DNA of 64,000 nt, from the NCBI GenBank assembly GCA_965198565.1, contig OZ240665.1:2418001-2482000 (forward strand), read 5' to 3'. The notes below the pieces were generated by a model. It was not told the DNA's origin and did not search any database. It was given only the letters and a program-made list of their open reading frames with translations. Below, piece by piece: positions 44,561-52,323 of this stretch. The translations under genes were made by a program, and so were the position numbers. The stretch comes from LMUY01 sp965198565. Lineage in GTDB: Bacteria > Pseudomonadota > Alphaproteobacteria > Acetobacterales > Acetobacteraceae. Position 1 is the first letter of the stretch, and each line of letters begins with the position of its first letter.

Positions 44561-45079
44561 TCATCCCGATCCAGGATCATTCGGCCCTGGTGGGAGAGTG
44601 TCGTCAGGCCACATCATGGGGGGCATGTGGAGCTGAGTGCGCAGCAAGTTGATGTTGCTTCGGGCGCTCCTGAGTTCATGGCGCAAAGCTCGAGCGCGGC
44701 GCCACCAAAGAACCGAGTTTCCGTCGCGCGGGGAGGCGAACGGCACCAAAGCCACGGTCAGCAAGGCGACGACTGACGTCGCGTTCTTCACGGCGGCATC
44801 GAGCCAATACGCTGGCCAGAATAAGGTCCAGATCATCAGATCGTGGCTAAAGCCGCATAGCAGTATGAATGCGCCGAACAGGGTCAACACCCAACCCGGC
44901 ATGGTCAGGCGTCGGCGACGCGCTTCGACGAGGATAATGATTGGAAGCAGCTTGAAAGCAATCGATATCCCGGCATCACCGAGGACCGTCCAAGTGATCA
45001 GGTCGGGGTTCCATTGAAGACAGAGAGCCCGGGGCACTGCACCACTGCCGAAGAAGAATCGTGACAAGATATCGATCAT
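44561..45079 (-). CDS. Membrane protein with an ethylene-receptor-type (ETR1 N-terminal) domain and no kinase
   Basis: The 172-residue protein has three or four membrane helices within residues 25-115. Residues 35-79 align without gaps to plant ETR1 25-69: Asp35 equals Asp25, Pro46 equals Pro36, Trp63 equals Trp53, Ile72 equals Ile62, and Cys75 and His79 (FGAFILLCGFSH) equal the copper ligands Cys65 and His69. Phe42 stands where ETR1 has Tyr32. The following WTLFWPAYWLDAAVKNATSV also matches. After the domain there is only a charged helix (RRARALRHELRSARSNINLL) and a Pro-rich tail, with no GAF or kinase domain. It overlaps the upstream gene by four bases (ATGA). Copper-dependent ethylene binding is inferred, not shown. 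A holin-like role is the alternative. Confidence 0.7.
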   Translation of the reverse strand: MIDILSRFFFGSGAVPRALCLQWNPDLITWTVLGDAGISIAFKLLPIIILVEARRRRLTMPGWVLTLFGAFILLCGFSHDLMIWTLFWPAYWLDAAVKNATSVVALLTVALVPFASPRDGNSVLWWRRARALRHELRSARSNINLLRTQLHMPPMMWPDDTLPPGPNDPGSG

Positions 45080-45561
45080 GGGTCGACCACCAGGCCAATT
45101 GGTCTCCGCAGCTCATAGTCCTGAACGGCGGCGCCGTTCTCGTCTTGAGTTTGAACGTGGCGCTGGAGGTGACATTCACCGGTGGCATCGCGGGGTATCA
45201 TAATACCAAAGCTGTTCCAGCCGGTGGCCACTTGCTCGGCCGCAACTCTGCTTTCCTCGAATTGAACAGGGTGGCCAGAACACCAGAGTTCCGTGCCTAC
45301 AATCGCTGTCACGTCCAGCTTCGGGTCTGCATGAAGCTGCCATACGACGACGTCGTTCGCAGAAAAATGCGACTTCGGTTCACCGGCAATCCAGCACTCG
45401 CCAATTTTACGACCGGAAAAAGGACCGCGCGATGTGAAGGAGATTGCGGCTGCGGGCTTTGGCGGCAGGAGCCGATTGTGTATGCCGTCAAACGCGACGG
45501 CGTAGCCCACGGCCAATCCCCCCGCGACAACCAAGATCCGCCGCTGAAGCTTGGTAAACAC
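45076..45561 (-). CDS. Membrane-anchored protein of unknown function, middle gene of the membrane cassette
   Basis: I do not recognise this 161-residue protein. An N-terminal hydrophobic helix (RRILVVAGGLAVGYAVAF) suggests an anchor with the remaining 130 residues in the periplasm. It has four Cys residues (GECWIAG, ELWCSGH, GECHLQR), whose pairing could give disulfides, and a C-terminal region rich in charged residues. The stop overlaps the ethylene-receptor-like gene by four bases, and its start lies one base after the upstream stop. The product is therefore probably made together with both neighbours and may act with them. Confidence 0.65.
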   Translation of the reverse strand: MFTKLQRRILVVAGGLAVGYAVAFDGIHNRLLPPKPAAAISFTSRGPFSGRKIGECWIAGEPKSHFSANDVVVWQLHADPKLDVTAIVGTELWCSGHPVQFEESRVAAEQVATGWNSFGIMIPRDATGECHLQRHVQTQDENGAAVQDYELRRPIGLVVDP

Positions 45562-45562
45562 C

Positions 45563-46015
45563 TTATCGCTTGATAGATGTTATGAAGTAAGCTGCGCTTG
45601 CCATCGCAGCCCCGATGATTGTCGTCAATAACCACTTACCGACTTCGACGAAGGCCGTTTTGAAGACCAGAGCCTTCAGCGCCTCGAGCGCGGCCTTGGA
45701 TTGCTCTTCCAGGGCTTTTTTGAATTCGTCTGCTTGGGCCTTGCGAGCGGATGCCTCCGCTTCCAACGCGATGTTGAAGGAGGCTTGCTGCGACTTCATC
45801 ATTTCAGCAAGCGATTCAGTCTGTTTCCGCTGTTCGGACGCAACTCGCGACAGGGAGACTTCCATGTCACCGTCCTTCTCACGAAGACTGCGCACGGACG
45901 ATGTGAGTTCTTCCAGGTTATGCAGGATCAGGTGATTGGAAGCCTCCAGGCTCTCAAGCCGACGCACTGTGGCATTGCTCGATCTCATCTCTGCGGGCTG
46001 CACAGCAGTCGCCAT
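45563..46015 (-). CDS. Coiled-coil protein with C-terminal membrane helix (phage XhlA-like accessory)
   Basis: The 150-residue protein is helical. Residues 15-115 form a heptad-rich coiled coil (RRLESLEASNHLILHNLEEL, SVRSLREKDGDMEVSLSRVA, then an Ala/Glu/Lys-rich stretch). A single membrane helix near the C-terminus (KWLLTTIIGAAMASAAYFIT) is followed by a basic end. This architecture is that of phage hemolysin XhlA-type and holin-accessory proteins, but sequence identity to a named family is not clear. It is the first gene of the tight three-gene membrane cassette at the end of the late module. Confidence 0.6.
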   Translation of the reverse strand: MATAVQPAEMRSSNATVRRLESLEASNHLILHNLEELTSSVRSLREKDGDMEVSLSRVASEQRKQTESLAEMMKSQQASFNIALEAEASARKAQADEFKKALEEQSKAALEALKALVFKTAFVEVGKWLLTTIIGAAMASAAYFITSIKR

Positions 46016-46111
46016 TTAGGAAAGTCTCCAATAAGGCTGCGCACGACACGTCAGGAGAAAGGTGGAGGGGTATTTCGCCCGGTAAGCCGTCGGGTGGTGG
46101 AGGCGACCAGC

Positions 46112-46588
46112 TTAGGGGACGACCGTCACCGTTGCCGCGGGCTGAGTAACGGCAGCCGCCGCGCCGGTTGTAGTGCCCGTCTCTGGCTGCACCGTCAATG
46201 AAAGGACCGGGATTAGCACCGATCGTGCGATCGTCCGACCCGCTTCTGTGCCGATGTTCAGATTGATCGTATAGGTTGTGCCGGATTGGCCGCTGGATAA
46301 CCACAAGATCGCACGTGCACCGTCGGCGGTGCTCGAGTTCAGGGTTAGGTCACCCGGATTGGCAGGGGAGATGGTGATGTCGAGTGTTGAGATGGAGTCG
46401 CCATCATTGCCAATCAGTGCCGGCGCGATGTCGAACTGATAATCCAGCACATCTGCCGGGTCTTTTACAGGCCATGATAGCAGCGGCGGGATTAGCGCCG
46501 CACTTCCCCTCGGGACGGGAATAAACGCATCTAAGATGACGGTTCGCGCCGCGCTCGGACGCCAGAGGTGAGAGGCGGTGGTTGCCAT
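46112..46588 (-). CDS. Phage hypothetical protein, predicted beta-rich
   Basis: The 158-residue protein has no charged coiled coil or membrane helix. It is rich in Thr, Ser, Ala and Val with beta-type alternation (FDIAPALIGNDGDSISTLDI, DLTLNSSTADGARAILWLSS, GTTYTINLNIGTEAGRTIAR), like the small Ig-like or fibre-accessory proteins found behind phage tail fibre genes. The C-terminus is low-complexity (GTTTGAAAAVTQPAATVTVV). It sits between two other unknown late genes, so a virion-surface role is plausible. Its function is unassigned. Confidence 0.6.
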   Translation of the reverse strand: MATTASHLWRPSAARTVILDAFIPVPRGSAALIPPLLSWPVKDPADVLDYQFDIAPALIGNDGDSISTLDITISPANPGDLTLNSSTADGARAILWLSSGQSGTTYTINLNIGTEAGRTIARSVLIPVLSLTVQPETGTTTGAAAAVTQPAATVTVVP

Positions 46589-46649
46589 AAGCGTGTCCTG
46601 CTTTCAGCGGATATCAAGAAACGAGATTGCCGGTGTCTTGCTCGATGCT

Positions 46650-47090
46650 TCAGTACCGGACGGCTACGAAGGGTTGGGGTTGCGCAGCGATGGCCGTGAC
46701 GGCGCCGGTGGGCGGATACGGGCAGTGAAACGACTGATTAGCTTGCAGCGGTATAGACGTGGCTGACCCGGCCAAAGCCGTCGCTACGAAGTCGAGATAC
46801 ACCACGGCTGTGCCCGTGTTCACGACGTCGCAACCCGTTGACACAGTTCCTGCCGCAAACACGGTGACGGCGACGTTCGCGGTGACGATCGCGCTAGACG
46901 CCGGGCCGGCATAGGTGACCACCGCCGGTTTGCCGAGATTACAGGAAAGCGCCGTGTAGCTTCCGTCTTGGCTTGGGCAAGACATCACCACCGTGCCAGC
47001 CCGCCCATCACGCGTGGAGTAAGAACTGCCAATCGATTGCGCCCGAGCAGAAATGGAGATGAGAAAGGCAATTAGGACGAGCCGAACCAT
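46650..47090 (-). CDS. Phage hypothetical protein with signal-like N-terminus
   Basis: The 146-residue protein begins with a hydrophobic leader (VRLVLIAFLISISARAQS) that looks like a cleavable signal. A Thr/Ala/Val-rich domain follows with two well separated Cys pairs (MSCPSQDG, LSCNLG, GCDVVNTG, FHCPYPP). Its ATG shares one base with the fibre gene stop, so it is translationally coupled to the fibre. Export from the host during lysogeny, or attachment to the fibre, are both possible. I do not recognise a family. Confidence 0.6.
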   Translation of the reverse strand: MVRLVLIAFLISISARAQSIGSSYSTRDGRAGTVVMSCPSQDGSYTALSCNLGKPAVVTYAGPASSAIVTANVAVTVFAAGTVSTGCDVVNTGTAVVYLDFVATALAGSATSIPLQANQSFHCPYPPTGAVTAIAAQPQPFVAVRY

Positions 47091-48334
47091 TAGAACTCAA
47101 CCACGACAATGCCTGCGGCTCCGGGACCGCCGTTCCCCTGCACACCGTAGCAGCCACCGCCTCCTGAACCGGGGGCTTCTGCCACTTGCTGAATTGCGCT
47201 GCTGGCGGCCGCTGCCCGCCCACCACCGCCGAAGAACGAAGCGCCGCCATTACCCGCGAAGACAAAGGTTCCGCCGTTACCGTCCGAACCGTAACCGCCG
47301 CTGATGTTGATTGCCCCTCCTGCACCGGCACCGGGAGAGCCGCCGAAGGCATATGTGGAGCCGCTCGCACCGCCAAATCCACCGCTGGCACTCATGACGG
47401 AGCCGAAGCTGCTTGTGCCGCCAACTCCGGCTGGCGTGCCGTTTGCCAGCCCCGGAGTTCCTCCTTGCGCGACGGCGATGGAGAACACTTGGCCTGGTGT
47501 GGCCGGGATGATCCCTTCCGCGTAGCCGCCAGCGCCGCCGCCGCCGCCGCCGAACGTGGGTGTGCCAGCACCGCCGCCGCCACCGCCGCCGCAAAGCCTC
47601 ACACGGATCAGGGATACGCCATTCGGGACTTGAAAGCTGGTCGAATTGATGAAGGTGGCGATCCGGGAGAAGCCCGGTGTGAGGCTATTCAGCTTGAAGT
47701 TCACAAATGGTGCACCGGGGAGCGTCACGATGCTTTGCTGGCCAACCTGGGACTGGCCATAACTCACCGTAATTACGTAGAGACCGACCCAACCACTATC
47801 AATCGGTGGTGTCACCTGAGTGCCGGCATTTGCCGGAGCAGAGGGCTTGAGCTGAAACTGGACGTGTTGCATTCTCTGGGTATTCTGCCCGACACCGTCG
47901 TTGGCTGGCCCATAGAATGGTTGGCTAGGATTTGCCGCATTGTAATAGGGGAGAACTATGGGGCTTCCATCAGTCTCAGCGAAACTTGCCTGAATGAGGT
48001 AGTTGATTGCCTGCCCCGAAGTCGTTGGAGCCGTTAGCGTGAAACTCGTGGCAGTGGTGTTGATACCCATCTTTAGGAGTGGGTCCGTCGTATCTTGGCC
48101 AAGAGAGCCGAAGGGCATTGCATCGACAACGCCGAGGGCAGTTATGCTCCCTGGGCCGATGGAGACGGTTAAGCTCGCCGGTGACGTGGGTGAGCAGGCA
48201 AGCCCATCGACAAGTGTGCTTGATCCCAGGGTGGCTTGAGCAAGGTAACCGATGGCAATCATCGCGTCACGCTGGACGGATAGAAGATCTGTGTCGAGCG
48301 GGATACTGCCCGGATAAACAATCTGGCGATCCAA
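47090..48334 (-). CDS. Phage tail fibre/adhesin with glycine-rich tip domain
   Basis: The 414-residue protein is predicted to start at TTG 48334 (LDRQIVYPGSIPLDTDLLSV), preceded by GGAGA. The first 200 residues resemble tail-fibre attachment and shaft sequence. From about residue 225 the sequence is dominated by glycine (RVRLCGGGGGGGAGTP, FGGGGGGAGGYAEGI, GGYGSDGNGGTF, FFGGGGRAAAAS). Such Gly-rich tips occur in phage adhesins that bind receptors through loops on a polyglycine scaffold. It follows the baseplate gpI gene. A long open frame continues upstream of 48334, but it overlaps gpI and is not phage-like there. Confidence 0.75.
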   Translation of the reverse strand: MDRQIVYPGSIPLDTDLLSVQRDAMIAIGYLAQATLGSSTLVDGLACSPTSPASLTVSIGPGSITALGVVDAMPFGSLGQDTTDPLLKMGINTTATSFTLTAPTTSGQAINYLIQASFAETDGSPIVLPYYNAANPSQPFYGPANDGVGQNTQRMQHVQFQLKPSAPANAGTQVTPPIDSGWVGLYVITVSYGQSQVGQQSIVTLPGAPFVNFKLNSLTPGFSRIATFINSTSFQVPNGVSLIRVRLCGGGGGGGAGTPTFGGGGGGAGGYAEGIIPATPGQVFSIAVAQGGTPGLANGTPAGVGGTSSFGSVMSASGGFGGASGSTYAFGGSPGAGAGGAINISGGYGSDGNGGTFVFAGNGGASFFGGGGRAAAASSAIQQVAEAPGSGGGGCYGVQGNGGPGAAGIVVVEF

Positions 48335-48345
48335 GTAGGGTCTCC

Positions 48346-48987
48346 TTAGTCTGTGATGTTGATCCAAGCGATCGACGCTGTCGGCAGGACGTTGACGATG
48401 GTCGCCGCGATGTCCTGGTCCGAGAGATAACCGGGAATTTGGGACAAATTGGCCCTGGCGAGCGGCCCGGCTGTGCCGTACCCGGCGATGATGGCGATGC
48501 CCGTAGTCGCAGGACGCCTGGCGTTGACAAGAACCTGGAATGGTAGATTTAGGTTGCCCCATGCTCCGGCCACGCCATACCCCATCACGGGTGATGCATA
48601 AGCACCCGTATCCATCACGCGCGCCGGCTCGAATATCGTCGGAGTGAAGCCAGTCACGGTTACGAGCGCAGCGCTGAGAGATCCTCGTGTTGCATGCTCG
48701 CGAACTAAAGCGTTCTGCAGGCGAGTGCGAAACAGATTGTCCGGCTCGTTTTCTATGCGAGCGAGACGAGAGCCAAAGAAGTCGGCACTTGCCCCATCTA
48801 ATAAGTCGCCACTGACGGTGGCGATGCGGGTTTGCGACTGAGTGAAGCTCAGCAAGCTGTACATCGCCGCCCAAGCGCTTGCGAGGCCACAGAGCAGGGC
48901 GTCCAAGACTGGCGTCTCATCGGGAAACCATCGAGTTGGTAGGTTAGATTTTAGGCGGCATAGGATGTCTTTAATATCACCGGTCAT
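48346..48987 (-). CDS. Baseplate/tail protein I-like
   Basis: The 213-residue protein is placed directly after baseplate J (one base apart) and before the fibre, the usual position of gpI/DUF2612-type proteins that link baseplate and fibre. Recognisable text includes LLDALLCGLASAWAAMYSLL-like helices (PVLDALLCGLASAWAAMYSL), IATVSGDLLDGASADFFGSR, NEPDNLFRTRLQNALVREHA and TRGSLSAALVTVTGFTPTIF. The C-terminal Gly-rich region may contact the fibre. The assignment is by position and general similarity. Confidence 0.65.
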   Translation of the reverse strand: MTGDIKDILCRLKSNLPTRWFPDETPVLDALLCGLASAWAAMYSLLSFTQSQTRIATVSGDLLDGASADFFGSRLARIENEPDNLFRTRLQNALVREHATRGSLSAALVTVTGFTPTIFEPARVMDTGAYASPVMGYGVAGAWGNLNLPFQVLVNARRPATTGIAIIAGYGTAGPLARANLSQIPGYLSDQDIAATIVNVLPTASIAWINITD

Positions 48988-50106
48988 CTAGCTCACCGCT
49001 ATCGTGCCGGCCTTGACGATACCGCTCGCCCGCACCACCAAGTCTCCGCCTCCATTGATGGTGACATTGGTAACATTGGTAATGGAAGATGATGCGGAGT
49101 AGGCAATCGCTATAAGGCGGGAGATGGGCAGTGATGCGCCAATTGTCAGGCCGGAGACGTAGCTCGAAACGGCAGTCGACACGGCGGACTGAATGGTTGC
49201 TTCATCAACTTGAACGTATGAAAGCGAGAGCGAGATGTTTGCCACTGTGAGTTGCGGCGTCTGAACCGCAAACTGGGTACCGACGGGCCTAACCTTTTCT
49301 AAAGCGTCGTACACCGCTTTAATAAGAGTAGCCGGGGGTGACCCGGTGCCGTCGTCGATGGTCACGGTGAAGAAGCCGGGTCTGAAAGCACCAGAGGGAT
49401 CGTGGTTTTCAACCAGGGTGTAATCTAGGCCCTGTTGTAAAGATTGGATCGTGTAAGCGATCGCCGCGGGTGTTGCGCGGGACCGGCTGTCAATGAAGTT
49501 TGAAAAGCGTGCCCGGAGCGCTGCATCGGTTTCTGCGTCGAGGCCTCCGGCTGCAGCCAGTGGATTTGTGACCGCGTCGATCCCAGCCATCGCGGTGGCA
49601 AGGAGGCTGATCAGGCCGCCCTGGACGTTCCCGGCAGATCCTGCGACGGCGGCGACCGCCGGTACCGAAATCGAGCGTACGCTTGCGGCAAGCAAATAGC
49701 TCGACGTGACGGCTGAGTACGCCGCGTTTGTTGGGTCAGCAGTGACCGTGAAAGTCTGTGTCGCGTCGGCGGTCTTGGCCTGTGCGCCGACCGGCACGGA
49801 TGCGGTCATCCCACTCGTAATACGGGAGAACGTGAGGCTTGTGACGGCGGCGGTCGCCGGCAAGCGGGTGACCCCGAAATCAGCCACCCAGCTATCTAAA
49901 TCCGGCCCGTTTGAGGTCGCCGCCCTTGTTTGGGCTAGAACTTGGACGATGAGCCATTGAACCCACAACGCCAGCGATGCATTTGCCTCCAGGATCGCCC
50001 GGAGCACACTTCCAACCGTGAGGTCGATAAGCGCGCTGGCAGCACCCTGGACACTCGCCGCCATGTTTTGCATGAGCACGGTGAAACTTTGAAGTGGAAG
50101 CTGCAT
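48988..50106 (-). CDS. Baseplate assembly protein J family
   Basis: The 372-residue protein is the wedge protein that forms the outer baseplate of contractile tails. It shows FTVLMQNMAASVQGAASALI, LTVGSVLRAILEANASLALW, LDSWVADFGVTRLPATAAV, GGLDAETDAALRARFSNFID and GLDYTLVENHDPSGAFRPGF, all in the order seen in gpJ/gp47-type proteins. It lies between the gp25-like and gpI-like genes, as in P2 and Mu type phages. Confidence 0.88.
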   Translation of the reverse strand: MQLPLQSFTVLMQNMAASVQGAASALIDLTVGSVLRAILEANASLALWVQWLIVQVLAQTRAATSNGPDLDSWVADFGVTRLPATAAVTSLTFSRITSGMTASVPVGAQAKTADATQTFTVTADPTNAAYSAVTSSYLLAASVRSISVPAVAAVAGSAGNVQGGLISLLATAMAGIDAVTNPLAAAGGLDAETDAALRARFSNFIDSRSRATPAAIAYTIQSLQQGLDYTLVENHDPSGAFRPGFFTVTIDDGTGSPPATLIKAVYDALEKVRPVGTQFAVQTPQLTVANISLSLSYVQVDEATIQSAVSTAVSSYVSGLTIGASLPISRLIAIAYSASSSITNVTNVTINGGGDLVVRASGIVKAGTIAVS

Positions 50107-50131
50107 AAGCCCTCAACGGGTAACAAGTGGG

Positions 50132-50494
50132 TTAGGTGTAGAATGCAATCGTCTGGCTGGTTCCGAGGAGTGCATCCGAGTACGTTACTTGAACGTAGAT
50201 GTTGCCTAGCTGGTCCGGCGTTAGCTGTATTGATGGGGCGGGGGTTTGGGCGACCGCGGCTTCCTTAAAGATCTGTCCTCTGATCGCTGAACTGATCGCG
50301 TTTGCCGCGCCAGGCAGTCCGACGAACGTTGCCAATCCAGCTCCATAGTCCGGTGACCATATGTAGTCTCCAGGCACGGTCAGAAGCCTTCGCAATACTC
50401 GTTGCTGAGTGACCATCGGAATGTCCGCCACGGCGATGTCTCCCGTTGGTGACCAACTGAGATCGCTGCCCCAAAAATGCGCCAGATCGGTCAT
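50132..50494 (-). CDS. Baseplate wedge protein, GpW/gp25-like
   Basis: The 120-residue protein has the gp25-like core QRVLRRLLTVPGDYIWSPDY then GAGLATFVGLPGAANAISSA and the C-terminal strand pattern NIYVQVTYSDALLGTSQTIA. In contractile tails it starts sheath polymerisation from the baseplate. Its position between spike protein V and baseplate J is canonical. The 91 bases upstream of it, to 50585, contain no convincing gene. Confidence 0.8.
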   Translation of the reverse strand: MTDLAHFWGSDLSWSPTGDIAVADIPMVTQQRVLRRLLTVPGDYIWSPDYGAGLATFVGLPGAANAISSAIRGQIFKEAAVAQTPAPSIQLTPDQLGNIYVQVTYSDALLGTSQTIAFYT

Positions 50495-50585
50495 GGCGAC
50501 TGTCTCCTAATCGGCATAAGTCCTGCTGCTGTGGGTAGAATCCCACGAAACTGAAGCTCTCTTCCGGATGCACAAGCGTCGACGC

Positions 50586-51089
50586 CTAATCAGGTTGGTT
50601 GGTCAGCCCGGTTTGTGGGGGATGGGCGTGGCTGTTGTAGTGGCCTCTAAGCGCGCTGAGAGAGCCGTACGAGTCATACACATTACCTGCGACATGGAGA
50701 TCGCCGCTCACTTGGATCGTGCCGTTGTTGAGCAACTTCAAAAAGCTACCAGACTGGTGCACGAGCCAGATCTCGCCGGGAGGAGCGGCCGGAGGACTAG
50801 ACTGCATTGACCATGTCGCTCCGACGATGATGCCGTGCTCGGCATCACCTTCTTGCGGCAGGACGAAGACCTGGGTCCCGACCACTGGCGGACACGCAAT
50901 ACCCCAGCCATTTCCCACCCAAGGCGTGAGTAATGGCAGCCAGCCGGTAAGGACACCTTCTGGTTGAAGCGTGACGCGGGCAGTCGCAGTCGCCGGGTCC
51001 ACCGATGTGACTGTGCCGAATCTTGCGGCACCAATCGACTGGTCCTGATTTGCTGAATGTGCTTTGAGCGCGTTGATAAAACTGTCCAT
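50586..51089 (-). CDS. Baseplate assembly protein V (spike)
   Basis: The 167-residue protein has the OB-fold start of gpV proteins (ARFGTVTSVDPATATARVTL, GWLPLLTPWVGNGWGIACPP, VVGTQVFVLPQEGDAEHGII), then a repetitive beta-strand stretch (GSFLKLLNNGTIQVSGDLHV, AGNVYDSYGSL) and a His-containing tip (HYNSHAHPP) of the kind that can coordinate metal. It forms the membrane-piercing needle tip. It overlaps no neighbour and follows the hub gene by four bases. Confidence 0.85.
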   Translation of the reverse strand: MDSFINALKAHSANQDQSIGAARFGTVTSVDPATATARVTLQPEGVLTGWLPLLTPWVGNGWGIACPPVVGTQVFVLPQEGDAEHGIIVGATWSMQSSPPAAPPGEIWLVHQSGSFLKLLNNGTIQVSGDLHVAGNVYDSYGSLSALRGHYNSHAHPPQTGLTNQPD

Positions 51090-51093
51090 CGTG

Positions 51094-52149
51094 CTACTCT
51101 GAGCTACCGGCGCTGCTTAGGGACGCTGGGAATTGAGCAGACGATGGTGCGGTCTTGAGCCGAATTGTCTCAGTGAAACCTCGCTCGACGCTGAAGTGCC
51201 GGTCAAGATCGGCAACGTAGTAGCTTCCATCGAAATCGGTGCCCGTTCCGGTTAGCTGCACGTTGTATCTGGGCGACAAGTTACACTCCCCTGGAAGCTC
51301 GGCCGACACCACACGTTCATGAGCTGACAAGTCTGCTAGGACGCGCTGCGCCAACTGTTGCGCATCGTTGAGGGAAAGATTGGGTCGCACGACCATGATC
51401 TGCCGCGGCTGCCCGTTCGCCGGACTGGCCGAGGCGCTCGTGGCAGTTTGGGTGAATGCGGCTTGCTGCCGTGTATTCCAGGATTTCACAGTGACCTCGA
51501 CACCACCCGCTAAAGTCAGGGCATGCTCGAGCGTGAGTGACACACAGTTTTGTGGAGTAAGGATATAGCCGGTGCTGTCAACGCTCAGTGGCATGAAGTT
51601 CAAGGTCTGACCAGTGATAAAGACTTCGAAACCCTCTCTTGCTGCGAGAAAGGTTAGCAGATCCCATTCGGTCGTTGTACGAGAGAACTGTCCGAGCGTG
51701 AGTCGGTCATGCTCATTGCCATAGTACCGTCCGGCAAGCGTCATTGTCGCTGTCACGTTCGAGGCTAGGCCGTGCCGAGCCGCGAGGGTTTCGGCGATTT
51801 CGCTGGCAGTTTGGTTGCTGAACGTCTCTTGCGTACGAGCATCAAGCAGCCGGGCCGTAAGATCACGACCTTCAAGGCTCACCGAACCATCGACGACGTC
51901 TATGGCAAAGCTGTCGACTTCGCCTTGAATAAGGCTGATTGGTGGTCCGTTCACACCCACTTGGACATCGAGGACCAGGCCCGGGTGAAACAGTGCAGAC
52001 GCCGTATGGGCATCCATCGCGAGACGAAGCCGGAACCGTGCAGCGCCGAAATGTGCATTGTTGCTTATGTCGGCCTCCATGAGACCCGGTAGCAAAGAGC
52101 CATCGAGCATTGCCGATAGTACGGGGCTACGTAGACCGCTGTACGACAA
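51094..52149 (-). CDS. Baseplate hub protein (gpD/gp27-like late control family)
   Basis: The 351-residue protein shows the gpD-type hub features: FRLRLAMDAHTASALFHPGL, VDGSVSLEGRDLTARLLDAR, TASEIAETLAARHGLASNVT, WDLLTFLAAREGFEVFITGQ, and a late part with LSLNDAQQLAQRVLADLSAH and FDGSYYVADLDRHFSVERGF. It forms the central ring on which the spike sits. The gene overlaps the LysM-like gene upstream by 23 bases. Confidence 0.8.
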   Translation of the reverse strand: MSYSGLRSPVLSAMLDGSLLPGLMEADISNNAHFGAARFRLRLAMDAHTASALFHPGLVLDVQVGVNGPPISLIQGEVDSFAIDVVDGSVSLEGRDLTARLLDARTQETFSNQTASEIAETLAARHGLASNVTATMTLAGRYYGNEHDRLTLGQFSRTTTEWDLLTFLAAREGFEVFITGQTLNFMPLSVDSTGYILTPQNCVSLTLEHALTLAGGVEVTVKSWNTRQQAAFTQTATSASASPANGQPRQIMVVRPNLSLNDAQQLAQRVLADLSAHERVVSAELPGECNLSPRYNVQLTGTGTDFDGSYYVADLDRHFSVERGFTETIRLKTAPSSAQFPASLSSAGSSE

Positions 52150-52321
52150 TTCCTCCTCCTGCGTTTGGATTCGTGCTCGGAAGCCGGAGCGTCACCAGAC
52201 CCCGAACAAGAAAGTCCGACAAGCCATTCAGTTGTGCGATGCGGATCCACTGAGTGGCATCGCCAAGTTGCTCAGCAGCGATCCGGAACAGATTGCCGCC
52301 CGCGACTGTGATCGTGCTCAT
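52127..52321 (-). CDS. Small LysM-like tail protein (gpX type)
   Basis: The 64-residue protein (MSTITVAGGNLFRIAAEQLG, DATQWIRIAQLNGLSDFLVR) has the LysM pattern of the gpX and gp53-like tail proteins that join the tape/tube to the hub. The start at 52321 overlaps the upstream stop (ATGA). The Gly-rich C-terminus (NPNAGGGIVVQRST) is unusual for this family. Confidence 0.65.
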   Translation of the reverse strand: MSTITVAGGNLFRIAAEQLGDATQWIRIAQLNGLSDFLVRGLVTLRLPSTNPNAGGGIVVQRST

Positions 52322-52323
52322 GT

